Source of the DNA: Gemmatimonadota bacterium
Lineage (GTDB): Bacteria; Gemmatimonadota; Gemmatimonadetes; Gemmatimonadales; GWC2-71-9
Reading direction: 5' to 3'
Assembly: GCA_003221985.1 (NCBI GenBank)
Contig: QHUQ01000051.1
Span: 1-50,888, forward strand
DNA length: 50,888 nt
A program made the translations under genes and the position numbers. Shown here piece by piece: positions 25,093 through 33,764 of the stretch. The notes beneath the pieces are model-generated. The model worked only from the letters and a program-made list of their open reading frames with translations, did no database searches and was not told where the DNA came from. Every line of letters begins with the position of its first letter. The stretch's first letter is position 1.

Positions 25093-25581
25093 ATGAGCTC
25101 GTCAACTACCAAAGCACTCAGCCTGGCGATCGTAGCGGCCCTATGGGCCGTCATTTCGCACTTCGGCAAACTGCCGTTGCAGCTGTGGCCTGTACTCATC
25201 GGACTCGCCTGCTTCGTAGGGGCGGGCGGCGGCATGATGGGGCTGCAGAAGTCGATTCTCGGTTCGGCGTCCGGAGTCGTCTGGGCGTTGCTCTATGCCG
25301 CCGTGTCGACTGCGCTCAGCCGGAACGACCTGCTGGACGCCCTGCTACTCGGGGCTGCCGTGTTCGGCATGGTGTACCAGGCGCGCATCCCGCTGTTGTC
25401 GTATACCACGGGTGCACTCGTCGGCGCCGCCACCGCCATGGGTGCGCGCGCCGTCGCCATCAACGGCGGTATCCGAATCGCGATCGCGCTGGCGATCGGC
25501 TGTGCACTGGGGATCGTGGCCGAGCGCGTCGGCGAGATGCTTGGTAAGATGCGGGTCGTGCCGTCGATGTCGAGGGGCTAG
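25093..25581 (+). CDS. Small integral membrane protein (DUF1097-like)
   Basis: 162 residues, nearly all hydrophobic, with four to five helices, e.g. LSLAIVAALWAVISHFG, WPVLIGLACFVGAGGGMMG and RIAIALAIGCALGIVAERVG. The pattern fits DUF1097 inner-membrane proteins, whose function is unknown. It has its own promoter and ribosome binding site. It is followed by a 208-bp region with several hairpins. Confidence 0.7.
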   Translation: MSSSTTKALSLAIVAALWAVISHFGKLPLQLWPVLIGLACFVGAGGGMMGLQKSILGSASGVVWALLYAAVSTALSRNDLLDALLLGAAVFGMVYQARIPLLSYTTGALVGAATAMGARAVAINGGIRIAIALAIGCALGIVAERVGEMLGKMRVVPSMSRG

Positions 25582-25586
25582 AAAAA

Positions 25587-25721
25587 CCAAACCCGGAGCC
25601 ACGCGCTGCACTCCGGGTTGGCGAGGCCGGGCCAAGTGGCCGTCGACACTTGAGCCGCGACCTACACTCCGAATGTAGGATCACACGCCGCGGCAGAGAT
25701 TGCCGCGGCGTGTGCGTTTTG
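25587..25721 (+). ncRNA. Candidate structured RNA or multi-hairpin 3' region
   Basis: Within 135 bases four hairpins follow one another: ACCCGGAG/CTCCGGGT (25591-25618), GGCC-AAGT-GGCC (25630-25641), CCTACA/TGTAGG (25661-25679) and a perfect 14-base terminator-like stem (25682-25714) followed by TTTT. It may be the processed tail of the upstream message or an independent small RNA. No known RNA family was recognised and no clear promoter was found inside. The rest of 25582-25789 holds only the ribosome binding site of the next gene. Confidence 0.35.
25682..25720 (+). terminator. Rho-independent terminator
   Basis: Stem CACACGCCGCGGCA (25682-25695) pairs perfectly with 25701-25714; the loop is GAGAT; CGTTTT follows. 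It ends transcription from the 25093 gene or from the candidate RNA. Confidence 0.8.
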
Positions 25722-25789
25722 TCAGAGATCGGTCCAGCCGAGTTCGCCAACTGTTGCCGGGTGAGCGGTCTGGAGGGATTCTTCAGTTC

Positions 25790-27412
25790 ATGAAGTGGCT
25801 TCCCACGTCAGGACGTTTGCGGGTGAGACGCGGCGCCGTCGTCGCGGTGCTGCTCGTGCTGGCGTTCGGCGTCGCCGCCGCGCTGGGTATCCAGGCGTAC
25901 CGGACCGCCCGCTACCACCGCGCACAAGCGGACCGCGTACTGAGCGATTACGCGGCACTGGCGGCAGCGCGGGTGGCGCAACGCAGTGCCTACGAAATCT
26001 ACTGGGCGGTCATGCCCCCGCTGAAGGCGATCCAGCACGCGCATGAGGTGGCGCCACACAAGCCGTTGCCGACGCCAGGTGCGCTGCATTTCGACGCCAT
26101 GGAGCGTGAGTTCTCTCTCGCGCCCTACATCCGATTCACGTTTCGCATGGATCTCAAGTCGGGGCGGCTGGAGCCATCGGGTCCAACAATCCCGTCTTCG
26201 GTGCGCGCCTGGTTAGTCGACACGCTGCCGGTGCACGCGCGCACGATCTACGACACGTCGTGGCACATGGGCACGGTGCTCGGCCAGCCCGGCGGCGATC
26301 GCCGCTACGTCGCGTACACCCTGTTGCGGGACTCCCAGGGGACGCTGCGCACGGCGCTGGGATTCGAGGCGAAGCCTGCCGCGCTGCGGCCGCTCGTCAT
26401 TCAGGCGACCGAGAAGTTTCCGCTGCTGCCGCGTCCGCTCACCGGAGGCGTGCAGTACGACTCGATGGGCTCGGTCATCATCACCGACCGCTGGGGCATC
26501 GAGATCTACCGCTCCGGCGTGCAGTACACGTCACCGTTCACGGCGCGGGACACGATCGGCACCGACATGGGCGACCTGTATGCGCAGGCAACCTTGCGGG
26601 CCGAGGTCGCCGACCAGTTGATCATCGGAGGGGTGCCACGGTCGCGGTTGCCTCTCATTCTCGGCCTGCTGGCGTTGACGGCGGCCCTGATCGGGACGGC
26701 GCTGGTGCAGCTGCGGCGCGAATCGCAGCTCACGCGACTGCGCACCGATTTCATCTCCGGCGTGTCGCACGAGCTGCGGACGCCGCTCGCGCAGATCCGC
26801 ATGTTCTCCGAGACGCTGACACTCGGGCGTGTGCGGTCCGATGAAGAACGCCGCCGCTCGCTCGCCATCATCGATCAGGAAGCCCGGCGCCTCACCCATC
26901 TGGTCGAGAATCTGCTGCACTTCTCCCGCTCGGAGCGGCGGACGGCGCACATCACGCCCGAGCCGACCGCCCTGGCCCCGCTCGTTCAGGAAGTGATCGA
27001 CGGCTTTGCGCCGCTCGCCGCGGCGCGCGGTGCGACAGTATCCGCCTCCGTCCCGGAGGATCTCGTCGTTCCCGCCGACCCCGGGGCGGTGCGCCAGATG
27101 CTCCTCAACCTGCTCGACAACGCGGTGAAGTACGGCCCGGCCGGTCAGGAAGTACGGATCGGCGCGACGCGCGAGAACGGCGTCGCCCGGCTGTGGGTCG
27201 ACGACGGCGGACCGGGCATCCCGCGAGCCGACCGCGAGCGCGTGTGGGAGCGGTTCTGGCGGTTGGAGCGGGACCGCGAATCATCCGTCGCCGGCAGCGG
27301 GATCGGCCTCGCGGTCGTCCGCGAGCTGGCGAGCCTGCATCACGGCCGCGCCTGGATCGACGAGTCCGGCGTCGCCGGGGGGACCCGCGTCGTAATCGAG
27401 TTGCCCGCATGA
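25790..27412 (+). CDS. Membrane sensor histidine kinase
   Basis: 540 residues. A helix near 15-37 and another near 282-302 bracket an extracytoplasmic sensor. The kinase core has the H-box SGVSHELRTPLAQIR (His about 327), N-box LLNLLDNAVKYG, G1 VDDGGPGIP and G2 GSGIGLAVVREL. No HAMP domain is obvious. The ATG at 25790 follows GGAGGGA. It overlaps the response regulator by ATGA, forming a two-gene system. The signal sensed is unknown. Confidence 0.93.
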   Translation: MKWLPTSGRLRVRRGAVVAVLLVLAFGVAAALGIQAYRTARYHRAQADRVLSDYAALAAARVAQRSAYEIYWAVMPPLKAIQHAHEVAPHKPLPTPGALHFDAMEREFSLAPYIRFTFRMDLKSGRLEPSGPTIPSSVRAWLVDTLPVHARTIYDTSWHMGTVLGQPGGDRRYVAYTLLRDSQGTLRTALGFEAKPAALRPLVIQATEKFPLLPRPLTGGVQYDSMGSVIITDRWGIEIYRSGVQYTSPFTARDTIGTDMGDLYAQATLRAEVADQLIIGGVPRSRLPLILGLLALTAALIGTALVQLRRESQLTRLRTDFISGVSHELRTPLAQIRMFSETLTLGRVRSDEERRRSLAIIDQEARRLTHLVENLLHFSRSERRTAHITPEPTALAPLVQEVIDGFAPLAAARGATVSASVPEDLVVPADPGAVRQMLLNLLDNAVKYGPAGQEVRIGATRENGVARLWVDDGGPGIPRADRERVWERFWRLERDRESSVAGSGIGLAVVRELASLHHGRAWIDESGVAGGTRVVIELPA

Positions 27413-28131
27413 TCGAACCGACGACCGGCCCCAAGCGGATTCTGGTGATCGAGGATAACCCCGACCTGGCCTACGGCCTCCGCAACAACCTCGAGATCGA
27501 GGGCTACGAGGTGGAAGTCGCCAGGGACGGCACGAAGGGCCTGTCGCGCGCGCGCACGGCGAAGCCCCCACCCGACCTCATCGTGCTCGACCTGATGCTG
27601 CCGGGGATGGATGGCTTCCGCGTGCTGCGCGCCCTGCGCGAGGACGGCCACGGCATGCCGGTGCTGATCCTCACCGCCCGAGGCGAGGAAGCCGACAAGG
27701 TCCGCGGCCTGCGGCTCGGCGCCGACGACTACGTCACGAAGCCGTTCGGCGTGCTCGAGCTGCTGGCGCGCATCGAGGCGCTGCTGCGTCGCGTCATGGC
27801 GCCGCGCAAAAACGGCGGGCCGCCCACACCCGCATTCGAGAAGTTCGGCGACATCGAAATCCTCACGCCGTCCCGCACGGTGCTCCGCGACGGCGCGCCG
27901 GTCGCTCTCACGCCCAAGGAATACGACCTGCTGCTGGCGCTGCTCCGGCGCGACGGCGCCTGCATCACGCGCTCCGAGCTCCTGACCGAGGTGTGGGGTT
28001 ACAGCGCGGAAGTGATGAGTCGCACGGTCGACACCCACGTGGCGGAGCTACGCCGCAAGCTGGAGCGCGATCCCGCCAACCCCCAGCACATCCTCACCGT
28101 TCGTAAAACCGGTTACCGCCTGGCGAGGTGA
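27409..28131 (+). CDS. OmpR/PhoB-family response regulator
   Basis: 240 residues: a receiver with acidic residues in VIEDNPD, phospho-Asp near 61 in IVLDLMLPGMDG, Thr in LILTAR and Lys in YVTKPFG; then a winged-helix DNA-binding domain with LTPKEYDLLLALLRRDG, VWGYSAEVMSRTVDTHVAELRRKLE and TVRKTGYRLAR. It is the partner of the histidine kinase with which it overlaps by ATGA. The target genes are not evident from the window. Confidence 0.96.
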   Translation: MIEPTTGPKRILVIEDNPDLAYGLRNNLEIEGYEVEVARDGTKGLSRARTAKPPPDLIVLDLMLPGMDGFRVLRALREDGHGMPVLILTARGEEADKVRGLRLGADDYVTKPFGVLELLARIEALLRRVMAPRKNGGPPTPAFEKFGDIEILTPSRTVLRDGAPVALTPKEYDLLLALLRRDGACITRSELLTEVWGYSAEVMSRTVDTHVAELRRKLERDPANPQHILTVRKTGYRLAR

Positions 28132-28147
28132 TATGGAAGACGGCGCG

Positions 28148-29245
28148 CTAAGGTCCCGTTGCCCGGGTCGCCGCTGAATCGAACACCAGCCGGATCTCCG
28201 CCGCCGCATCGATCCGCGCGTCGCTGAGGTTGGTCACCAGCGCGATCACGACGCGGGAGTCGCGATCGATTCCGAACATCGTCGTGCCGCCCACCGAGCT
28301 ACCGCCGTGGTACGCCGTGCGGTGAGCAAGGGTGTCGGTCGCCACGAACCAGCCAATCCCATAGGGCGTCGCCTCGCCTGAGGTCGTGTGCTGCGGCGTA
28401 AACAGCAGCTCCAGCGTCGCCGCCTTGAGGTAACCAGGCGAGAGATGTGCGGAGCCGAAGCGCACGAGGTCTTCAGCGGTCGAGAGAAATCCCCCACCGG
28501 CCCACTTGTAGCTGTTGTCCACGGCCGGTGCCGGGACGAATTGACCGCTGCCAGTCCGTTGGTAGAATCGCGTGCGGTTGGGAATCAGGCTGTCGTTCTT
28601 GTCCGGGGCGGTGCTGGTCATTCCCAGCGGTCTGAAGACGTGGCGGCTCATGTACGCCAGGAACTGCTCTCCGGACGCGCCCTCCACCACCGCGCTGATC
28701 AGATCGAATCCGTAAGTCGAGTACGAGTAGCGCGTCCCAGGGGGCGCCACCAGCGGGTCGTTCTGAAAGATGGCTAATCCTGCCGTAACGGTCGGGAATC
28801 GCTGGTTGAGCAGGAACTCATTCCCCTGGTAGTGCCGGATCCCCGCGAGGTGACCGCCGAGCAGACGCGTGGTGATGGGCGCGCCCTTGTCGGGGAATGT
28901 CGCCACGTAACGCTGCACCGGCGCGTCGAGATCGAGCTTACCGGCCTCGTAGAGCTGCGCCACCGCGTCGGCCGTCAATGGCTTCGACACGCTGCCGATG
29001 CGGAACTGCGTCGCCGTGGTCGCCGGGCGTTTGGCATCGAGGTCCGCGTATCCGAACGCCTCCGACCAGACCAGCTTGCCGTCAACCGCGACGGCGAGGG
29101 CGAAGCCGGGAATGTTGGGCGCCAGCTTTTCGCAGGCGATGGCGTGCGCGCGGGTGCGGGCGGCTGACCAGCGTGGCGCGACGGACGGGAGCGTCGCGGG
29201 CTGGGAAATGCAGGACGTCTGAAGGATGAACAAAGCAAGACGCAC
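28148..29245 (-). CDS. Serine beta-lactamase-like hydrolase
   Basis: 365 residues of the class C beta-lactamase/penicillin-binding-protein fold. Active-site parts: SVSK near 85-88 (Ser nucleophile and Lys), YST in YSYSTYGFDL in place of YxN, and HGGSSVGG in place of KTG. It is more likely a peptidase or esterase than an antibiotic resistance enzyme. The GTG at 29245 gives an N-terminal hydrophobic export signal with a Cys at residue 12. An ATG at 29287 would add 14 residues but would sit on the start codon of the divergent gene. Confidence 0.88.
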   Translation of the reverse strand: MRLALFILQTSCISQPATLPSVAPRWSAARTRAHAIACEKLAPNIPGFALAVAVDGKLVWSEAFGYADLDAKRPATTATQFRIGSVSKPLTADAVAQLYEAGKLDLDAPVQRYVATFPDKGAPITTRLLGGHLAGIRHYQGNEFLLNQRFPTVTAGLAIFQNDPLVAPPGTRYSYSTYGFDLISAVVEGASGEQFLAYMSRHVFRPLGMTSTAPDKNDSLIPNRTRFYQRTGSGQFVPAPAVDNSYKWAGGGFLSTAEDLVRFGSAHLSPGYLKAATLELLFTPQHTTSGEATPYGIGWFVATDTLAHRTAYHGGSSVGGTTMFGIDRDSRVVIALVTNLSDARIDAAAEIRLVFDSAATRATGP

Positions 29246-29248
29246 GCT

Positions 29249-29277
29249 TTGACTCCGCTCGAGGAGTTGGTAAGATA
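29249..29277. promoter_or_regulatory. Divergent promoter region with one symmetric -10 box
   Basis: Forward: TTGACT (29249-29254), 16 bases, TAAGAT (29271-29276), then nine bases to the ATG at 29286. Reverse: TATCTT, the complement of 29272-29277, which would serve the serine hydrolase with a leader of about 20 bases. The heptamer TAAGATA thus reads as a -10 on both strands. Confidence 0.5.
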
Positions 29278-29285
29278 CCCCGCGC

Positions 29286-30101
29286 ATGAAGGAAAAGGCC
29301 GAGCGTCTTCGTCAGCTCCATGTCCAGGGACCGATGCTGGTGTTACCCAATGCCTGGGACGCCGGCAGTGCCCGGATCTTTGTCGAAGCGGGCTTCACGG
29401 CGCTCGCGACGACCAGCGCGGGCATTGCGTTCAGCCTCGGCCTGCCCGACGGCGAGCGCATCAGCCGGGACGAAATGCTCGCCGCCGTTGCGCGGATCAC
29501 GCGTCGCATTTCCGTTCCGATCACCGCCGACATGGAAGCGGGCTACGGAATGACACCGGACGCGGTCGCCGAGACTGCGCGCCGCGTCATCGACGCGGGC
29601 GCGGTCGGGATGAATCTCGAGGATCGAGTTGCCGAGCAGCATTTGATCGACTTCGCACTCGCCGTGGAACGCGTACGGGCGGCGCGCTCCGCCGCCGACG
29701 CGGCGGGCGTCTCGATCGTGATCAATGCCCGGACCGACGTCTTCGAGGCACCCGAAATCCCACGGCACGAGCGCGTCGCCGAGGCGGTGCGCCGCGGCAA
29801 CGCGTTCCGCGATGCCGGCGCCGATTCGGTGTTCGTGCCGTTCGTCGGCGACCGCGATACGATCGAGCAGTTGGCCCAGCAGATCCGCGCGCCGCTGAAC
29901 ATCCTCGGCACACCCAACGCGCCTACCCTGAAGGAGCTCGCCGCGCTCGGCGTGCGCAGGGTGACGTTTGGCTCAGCCCCAATGCGGGCGACCTTGGGTC
30001 TGGTGCGGCGGATGGCGAAAGAATGGAAGGAGAGAGGCACGTACGGGACGCTCGAGGCGTACGGGATCCCGTTCGCTGATTTGCAGAAGCTGTTCGCCTA
30101 G
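29286..30101 (+). CDS. Isocitrate lyase / PEP mutase family enzyme
   Basis: 271 residues of the PEP-mutase-like TIM-barrel family: LVLPNAWDAGSARIF, ATTSAGIAFSLG, ADMEAGYG (metal-site Asp/Glu) and GMNLEDR, INARTDVF. The lyase-type KKCGH loop is absent, so it is not a true isocitrate lyase; oxaloacetate decarboxylase- or carboxyphosphonoenolpyruvate-like activity is possible. It has a good promoter and no ribosome binding site. Its stop shares CTAG with the convergent gene. Confidence 0.88.
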   Translation: MKEKAERLRQLHVQGPMLVLPNAWDAGSARIFVEAGFTALATTSAGIAFSLGLPDGERISRDEMLAAVARITRRISVPITADMEAGYGMTPDAVAETARRVIDAGAVGMNLEDRVAEQHLIDFALAVERVRAARSAADAAGVSIVINARTDVFEAPEIPRHERVAEAVRRGNAFRDAGADSVFVPFVGDRDTIEQLAQQIRAPLNILGTPNAPTLKELAALGVRRVTFGSAPMRATLGLVRRMAKEWKERGTYGTLEAYGIPFADLQKLFA

Positions 30102-30853
30102 TTCAGCTCGACGTGGAGATGGTCCGCAGTGCCGACGTGCCGCCGGGTTTCGAACCCCATCAGCCAGAAGTAAAACTGCACGCCGCGGTTCTTGATGACG
30201 CCGCGTCCCGTCGTGCGCAGATCGACGGCGTGAATCCACCCGTCCGCCTGCTTGTAGTGGCGCGTGCGGCTGTTCGTCGGCAGTCCCATCCGGCCGTAGT
30301 CCTCAGGCAGCCGCCCGGAGTCGGTGATCAGCATGTCGCGGTCCACCAGGATCAGCGTGGACAGCGCCAGGCGGAGCAGCGGATGCACCGACCGGTAGTA
30401 CGCGCGGACCGGCTCGGACTTTGCGTTCACGCTTGCCAGATAGACTAGGGAATAGCCGCAGTAGAAAACGACCAGCGGCAACGCCACCCACTTCGCGAGC
30501 GGCATGATCAGGGCCCTGCCTCCCCGGCCCCCTCGGCTCGTGAATTTGCGGGCGAGCCACACGGCGTACGCGGTAACCACACCACCGCTCAGGAACGCGG
30601 CGGTCAGCACCGCCGGCCAAACGGAGGTCTGGCCGTGCTGGTAGATGAACACCGAGCCGCGCACCAAGACGGCAAATGGCAATGCAATGATCAGGAAGAT
30701 TCTCAAGAGGCCGGCAGCGACCGCTCCGGCCAGGGCCCGCCATTCAGCGGAGGTTGCCGGCGCCGCCTGGCGCAATTTCTGGCGCCATTTGCGCTTCCAT
30801 TCCCGGGCGGCTTCGCGTTTCAGGCGCTCGAGCTTTACAGCAATGCCATCCAT
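30098..30853 (-). CDS. Membrane protein with a His/Asp-rich C-terminal domain
   Basis: 251 residues: a basic helical N-terminus (about 1-40), membrane helices near 45-65, 77-100 and 112-130, then a C-terminal domain containing DGWIHAVDLRTTGRG and a last segment DHLHVELN. The HAVD...DHLH pattern recalls zinc D-alanyl-D-alanine peptidases (M15-like), but this is not firm. The ATG at 30853 stands six bases after TAGATT. No name is given. Confidence 0.65.
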   Translation of the reverse strand: MDGIAVKLERLKREAAREWKRKWRQKLRQAAPATSAEWRALAGAVAAGLLRIFLIIALPFAVLVRGSVFIYQHGQTSVWPAVLTAAFLSGGVVTAYAVWLARKFTSRGGRGGRALIMPLAKWVALPLVVFYCGYSLVYLASVNAKSEPVRAYYRSVHPLLRLALSTLILVDRDMLITDSGRLPEDYGRMGLPTNSRTRHYKQADGWIHAVDLRTTGRGVIKNRGVQFYFWLMGFETRRHVGTADHLHVELN

Positions 30854-30972
30854 ATGGGCAATCTACGTTCATCCAACCGCCATGTTTCCGTGTGCGACTG
30901 ATCATGTGGAGATGTGCATCCGGCCATACAAACGCCGTCTCTTTCGGATAATCCTCCACCTGGAGCATTCTC

Positions 30973-31863
30973 ATGAGACCGCGTTCGATTACCCTCCTCT
31001 GCGTAGCAAGCCTCCTCGGATGTGGAACTGATCAAGCACCTGTGGCCGCTGATTCGTCGGGTATCGAGTATCTCCAGCGGAATCAACAGGAAGGCTACAG
31101 TGGACGAGTAGCAACGCTCGCACAGCACGCTGCGCCGGCGGTAAACGGAGTCGTAGTCACCAGCGCCGAGGAGTTCCGGCCGCTCATACCACCTGATGCG
31201 ATCTCCAACATGGTCATTCGAACCGCCACGGCGTCGGTCGAGGTGGACTCTCTGGAGGCGGCAATCGTCCAGGTGAAGGACCTCGCGATCCGGCTGGGAG
31301 GGTACGTCGCCAATTCCGGCATTGAGGCGGGCAGGAAACGGCTACGCCAGGCCTCGATGGAAGTGAAGATCCCTGCCGGGCGGTTCGACGACGTTGTCGC
31401 CGGACTCACGCCAATCGGCAGACTTGAAACCATCAATGTCAGTGCGCAGGACGTGGGCGAGGAATACGTAGACGTCACGGCTCGCATGGAGAATGCGCGA
31501 CGTCTCGAGCGCCGCTTCATCGAGCTGCTCGCGACGCGGGCGGGGAGACTCAAGGACGTTCTCGACGTCGAACAAGCGCTCGCGCGCGTGCGGGAGGAAA
31601 TCGAACGCTACGAAGGACGGATGCGCTATCTCCGCGCCCACACAGCGATGAGTACACTCAGCATCACCGTGCATGAGCCCCTGCCCGTTGTTGGCAGCGC
31701 TGGGCGGAGCATCATGGGCGAGGCCTTCCGGGCGGCATGGCGCAATTTCGTGGTGCTTGTTTCGCTCGCCGTGCAGTCGCTTGGCGTGGTGATTCCGCTG
31801 GGAGCGGTCGCGGTCGTGGTGTGGGTCGGTCGACGCCGTGTAATGAAGCAGCGGGCTGCATGA
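30973..31863 (+). CDS. DUF4349 lipoprotein
   Basis: 296 residues with a lipobox (SLLGC, Cys near 17), a central domain with MVIRTATASVEVDSLEAAI, LGGYVANSG, MEVKIPAGRFDDVV and EEYVDVTARMENARRLERR, a coiled-coil (about 165-220), and a C-terminal membrane helix near 255-285. This is the DUF4349 architecture, of unknown function. A GGAG stands eight bases before the ATG. The frame and signal support the start. Confidence 0.88.
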   Translation: MRPRSITLLCVASLLGCGTDQAPVAADSSGIEYLQRNQQEGYSGRVATLAQHAAPAVNGVVVTSAEEFRPLIPPDAISNMVIRTATASVEVDSLEAAIVQVKDLAIRLGGYVANSGIEAGRKRLRQASMEVKIPAGRFDDVVAGLTPIGRLETINVSAQDVGEEYVDVTARMENARRLERRFIELLATRAGRLKDVLDVEQALARVREEIERYEGRMRYLRAHTAMSTLSITVHEPLPVVGSAGRSIMGEAFRAAWRNFVVLVSLAVQSLGVVIPLGAVAVVVWVGRRRVMKQRAA

Positions 31864-31962
31864 CCTGAGTCAATCAGGAGCCGCCGGGGATGGTGAACGA
31901 ACGCTGGTTGCCAGAGGCCGACATTCGAGCGAGGCTTGAGGGACCCTGCTCGAGGAGCACCC

Positions 31963-32370
31963 ATGGACACCATCCGCAAAGCCGAGTACTACTACGTCAC
32001 GATCCCCGATAAGCCTGGAGAGGGAGAACGCCTGTTCGGCGCGCTGCGCGACGCGGGCGTAAACCTGCTGGCGGTCCACGCCTTCCCGAGTGCGCGCCGC
32101 TCCCAGATCGACCTCGTGCCCTCGGACGCCGCGGCATTTCTCGCGGCGGCCAAAGCCGCGAAGCTCAAAGTCTCGAAACCGAAGACGGTGTTCCTCATCG
32201 AAGGTGACGATCGCGTCGGCGCGATGGCGCAGCTGCTGGCCCGGCTCGGCGCCGCGGGAATCAACGTGACCGCGACGAGTGCCACCCGCACGGGGATGGG
32301 CCGCTACGGCGCCCTGTTATGGGTTAAGCCCCGCGACGTCAAGAAGGCCGCCGAAGTGCTCGGCGCGTGA
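31963..32370 (+). CDS. ACT-domain protein
   Basis: 135 residues with two ACT-like folds: YVTIPDKPGEGERLFGALRDAGVN and LIEGDDRVGAMAQLLARLGAAGIN. ACT domains bind amino acids and regulate enzymes. No catalytic domain is attached, so it is a stand-alone sensor. A GAGGAG site precedes the ATG. It probably shares a transcript with the basic protein at 32430. Confidence 0.85.
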   Translation: MDTIRKAEYYYVTIPDKPGEGERLFGALRDAGVNLLAVHAFPSARRSQIDLVPSDAAAFLAAAKAAKLKVSKPKTVFLIEGDDRVGAMAQLLARLGAAGINVTATSATRTGMGRYGALLWVKPRDVKKAAEVLGA

Positions 32371-32429
32371 CGGCTCCAACCGACCGCAGTGGCGTATCAA
32401 GGGGCGACCCTCAGCTCTGGAGGATCCAC

Positions 32430-32708
32430 ATGGCTTCACGAACCGAGCGCTTCAAAACAGCAGCGGTCAAGGCAGCCAGGACGGCCAGGAAGTGGGCGCA
32501 GACTGCTGCACGAGAGGCCGACCGGTTGCTGCAGGAAGCGCAGAAACGCGCCAAGACGGACGAGCGGCAGCGGCGCATCAAGGCGGCGTTGCGCCGCACC
32601 GGGAAGGTGCTGAAAGCCGCGGGCCGCGCGGCGATCGTCGCCGGCGTCGCGGCCGGCATTGCCTCGGCGCGGGCGGAGAACCGCAAACTGAGAAAGAAGA
32701 GGGGCTAG
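32430..32708 (+). CDS. Small Ala/Lys/Arg-rich helical protein
   Basis: 92 residues, strongly basic and Ala-rich, for example FKTAAVKAARTARKWAQTAA and GKVLKAAGRAAIVAGVAAG, with a basic end RKLRKKRG. It resembles neither a known histone-like family nor a clear membrane protein, although the middle could lie on a membrane. A GGAGG site precedes the ATG at 32430. Its stop TAG shares CTAG with the stop of the EVE gene. Confidence 0.6.
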   Translation: MASRTERFKTAAVKAARTARKWAQTAAREADRLLQEAQKRAKTDERQRRIKAALRRTGKVLKAAGRAAIVAGVAAGIASARAENRKLRKKRG

Positions 32709-33121
32709 TCGTCCGCACCGCCGAGCTGCAGTACTCGTTTCCACTGGGGCGCCGTTACTGGACTCACTGACAGGCGCCCCTGTCTTACAATGGGCAGGTC
32801 GGCAAACGTCCTGTCCGACTTGATCTGCGCCAGCGTCACCGCTTGCGGCAGGCGGCGATGGGCCTTGAGATCGATCACGACCAACTTCGGATCCTGCTTT
32901 TTGGGATCTGCATACGGTGCCGACACGACGGTCGCCCACCCGACGACGGCTTTTTCGTCTCCCGTGTGATAGACGAGTACCTGATCGCCGGCGTGCATCG
33001 CCCGCATGTTTCGCAGTGCCACGGGATTCTTCACACCGTCCCAGACCGCCGTCTGCTCGCGTTCCAGGTCATCGTAGCTGTACGTGCTCGGCTCGGTCTT
33101 GAGCAACCAGAAGTTAGGCAC
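32705..33121 (-). CDS. EVE-domain protein
   Basis: 138 residues, one EVE domain (PUA-related fold that binds modified bases): FWLLKTEPSTYSYDDLE, WDGVKNPVALRNMRAMHAGDQVLVYHTGDEKAVVG and FADLPIVRQGRLSVSPVT. Homologues are often found near DNA-modification or restriction genes or as single proteins; here it is linked only to an alpha/beta hydrolase with which it overlaps by eight bases. The start is a GTG at 33121 after GAGGAG. Confidence 0.93.
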   Translation of the reverse strand: MPNFWLLKTEPSTYSYDDLEREQTAVWDGVKNPVALRNMRAMHAGDQVLVYHTGDEKAVVGWATVVSAPYADPKKQDPKLVVIDLKAHRRLPQAVTLAQIKSDRTFADLPIVRQGRLSVSPVTAPQWKRVLQLGGADD

Positions 33122-33758
33122 TCTCGCTCCTCGCGCTGACGCTGACGAACCACGTTTCGACTGCGTGTGCGAGCTCCCGGATCACGTCTGCCTCCGTCTT
33201 GCCCGTGCGCTTCGGCACCTTGAACGAATGGTCGCCGTCGTCGACCAGATGCACGGTAGCCCGCCTCCCCAGGTTGTCGATGACGCCCCGCAACAGCTCG
33301 CGCGTCGCAAATTCGTCGCGCGTCCCCTGAAGAAACAACATCGGCACCTGCACCTGCGACAAGTGCTCGGCCCGAGCAGTGCTGGGGCGTCCCGGCGGAT
33401 GGAGCGGGAAACCGAAGAAGACGAGGCCCCGTACGCCGGCGAGCGCCGCGTTGGCCTGCGCCTGAGACGTCATCCGCCCGCCAAACGATTTGCCACCGGC
33501 CAGCAGGGGCAGGCCCGGGGCGGCGCGCGCCGCCTCCGCTACGGCCTCACGCACGCGCGCCTCGGCAACGGCTGGAGGATCGGGTCGTTGCGCGTGACGC
33601 TCCATGTAGGGGAACTCATACCGGTAGGTCGCAATCCGAGAGGCCGCGAGGGCGGCTGCCGCGCGCTCAAGGAAGGGATGCCGCATTCCAGCTCCCGCAC
33701 CGTGCGCAAGCACGAGCAGTGCTCGCGCATCGGGCGGGACGTTCAGCAGGTGCTCCAT
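33114..33758 (-). CDS. Alpha/beta hydrolase (KANL3/Tex30-like)
   Basis: 214 residues with the hydrolase core: [16 protein letters not shown] (oxyanion region), nucleophile Ser near 91 in [10 protein letters not shown], acid in LQGTRDEF and His in DDGDHSF. This layout is that of small Tex30/KANL3-like hydrolases, whose substrates are unknown. It overlaps the EVE gene and follows the large lipoprotein gene by six bases. Confidence 0.9.
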   Translation of the reverse strand: MEHLLNVPPDARALLVLAHGAGAGMRHPFLERAAAALAASRIATYRYEFPYMERHAQRPDPPAVAEARVREAVAEAARAAPGLPLLAGGKSFGGRMTSQAQANAALAGVRGLVFFGFPLHPPGRPSTARAEHLSQVQVPMLFLQGTRDEFATRELLRGVIDNLGRRATVHLVDDGDHSFKVPKRTGKTEADVIRELAHAVETWFVSVSARSESA

Positions 33759-33764
33759 ACGCCA

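Noticed and set aside
28148..29245. Serine hydrolase as an antibiotic-resistance beta-lactamase
   Set aside because: YxN and KTG motifs are altered (YST, HGG) and the context has no resistance gene; the fold is shared by many peptidases and esterases.
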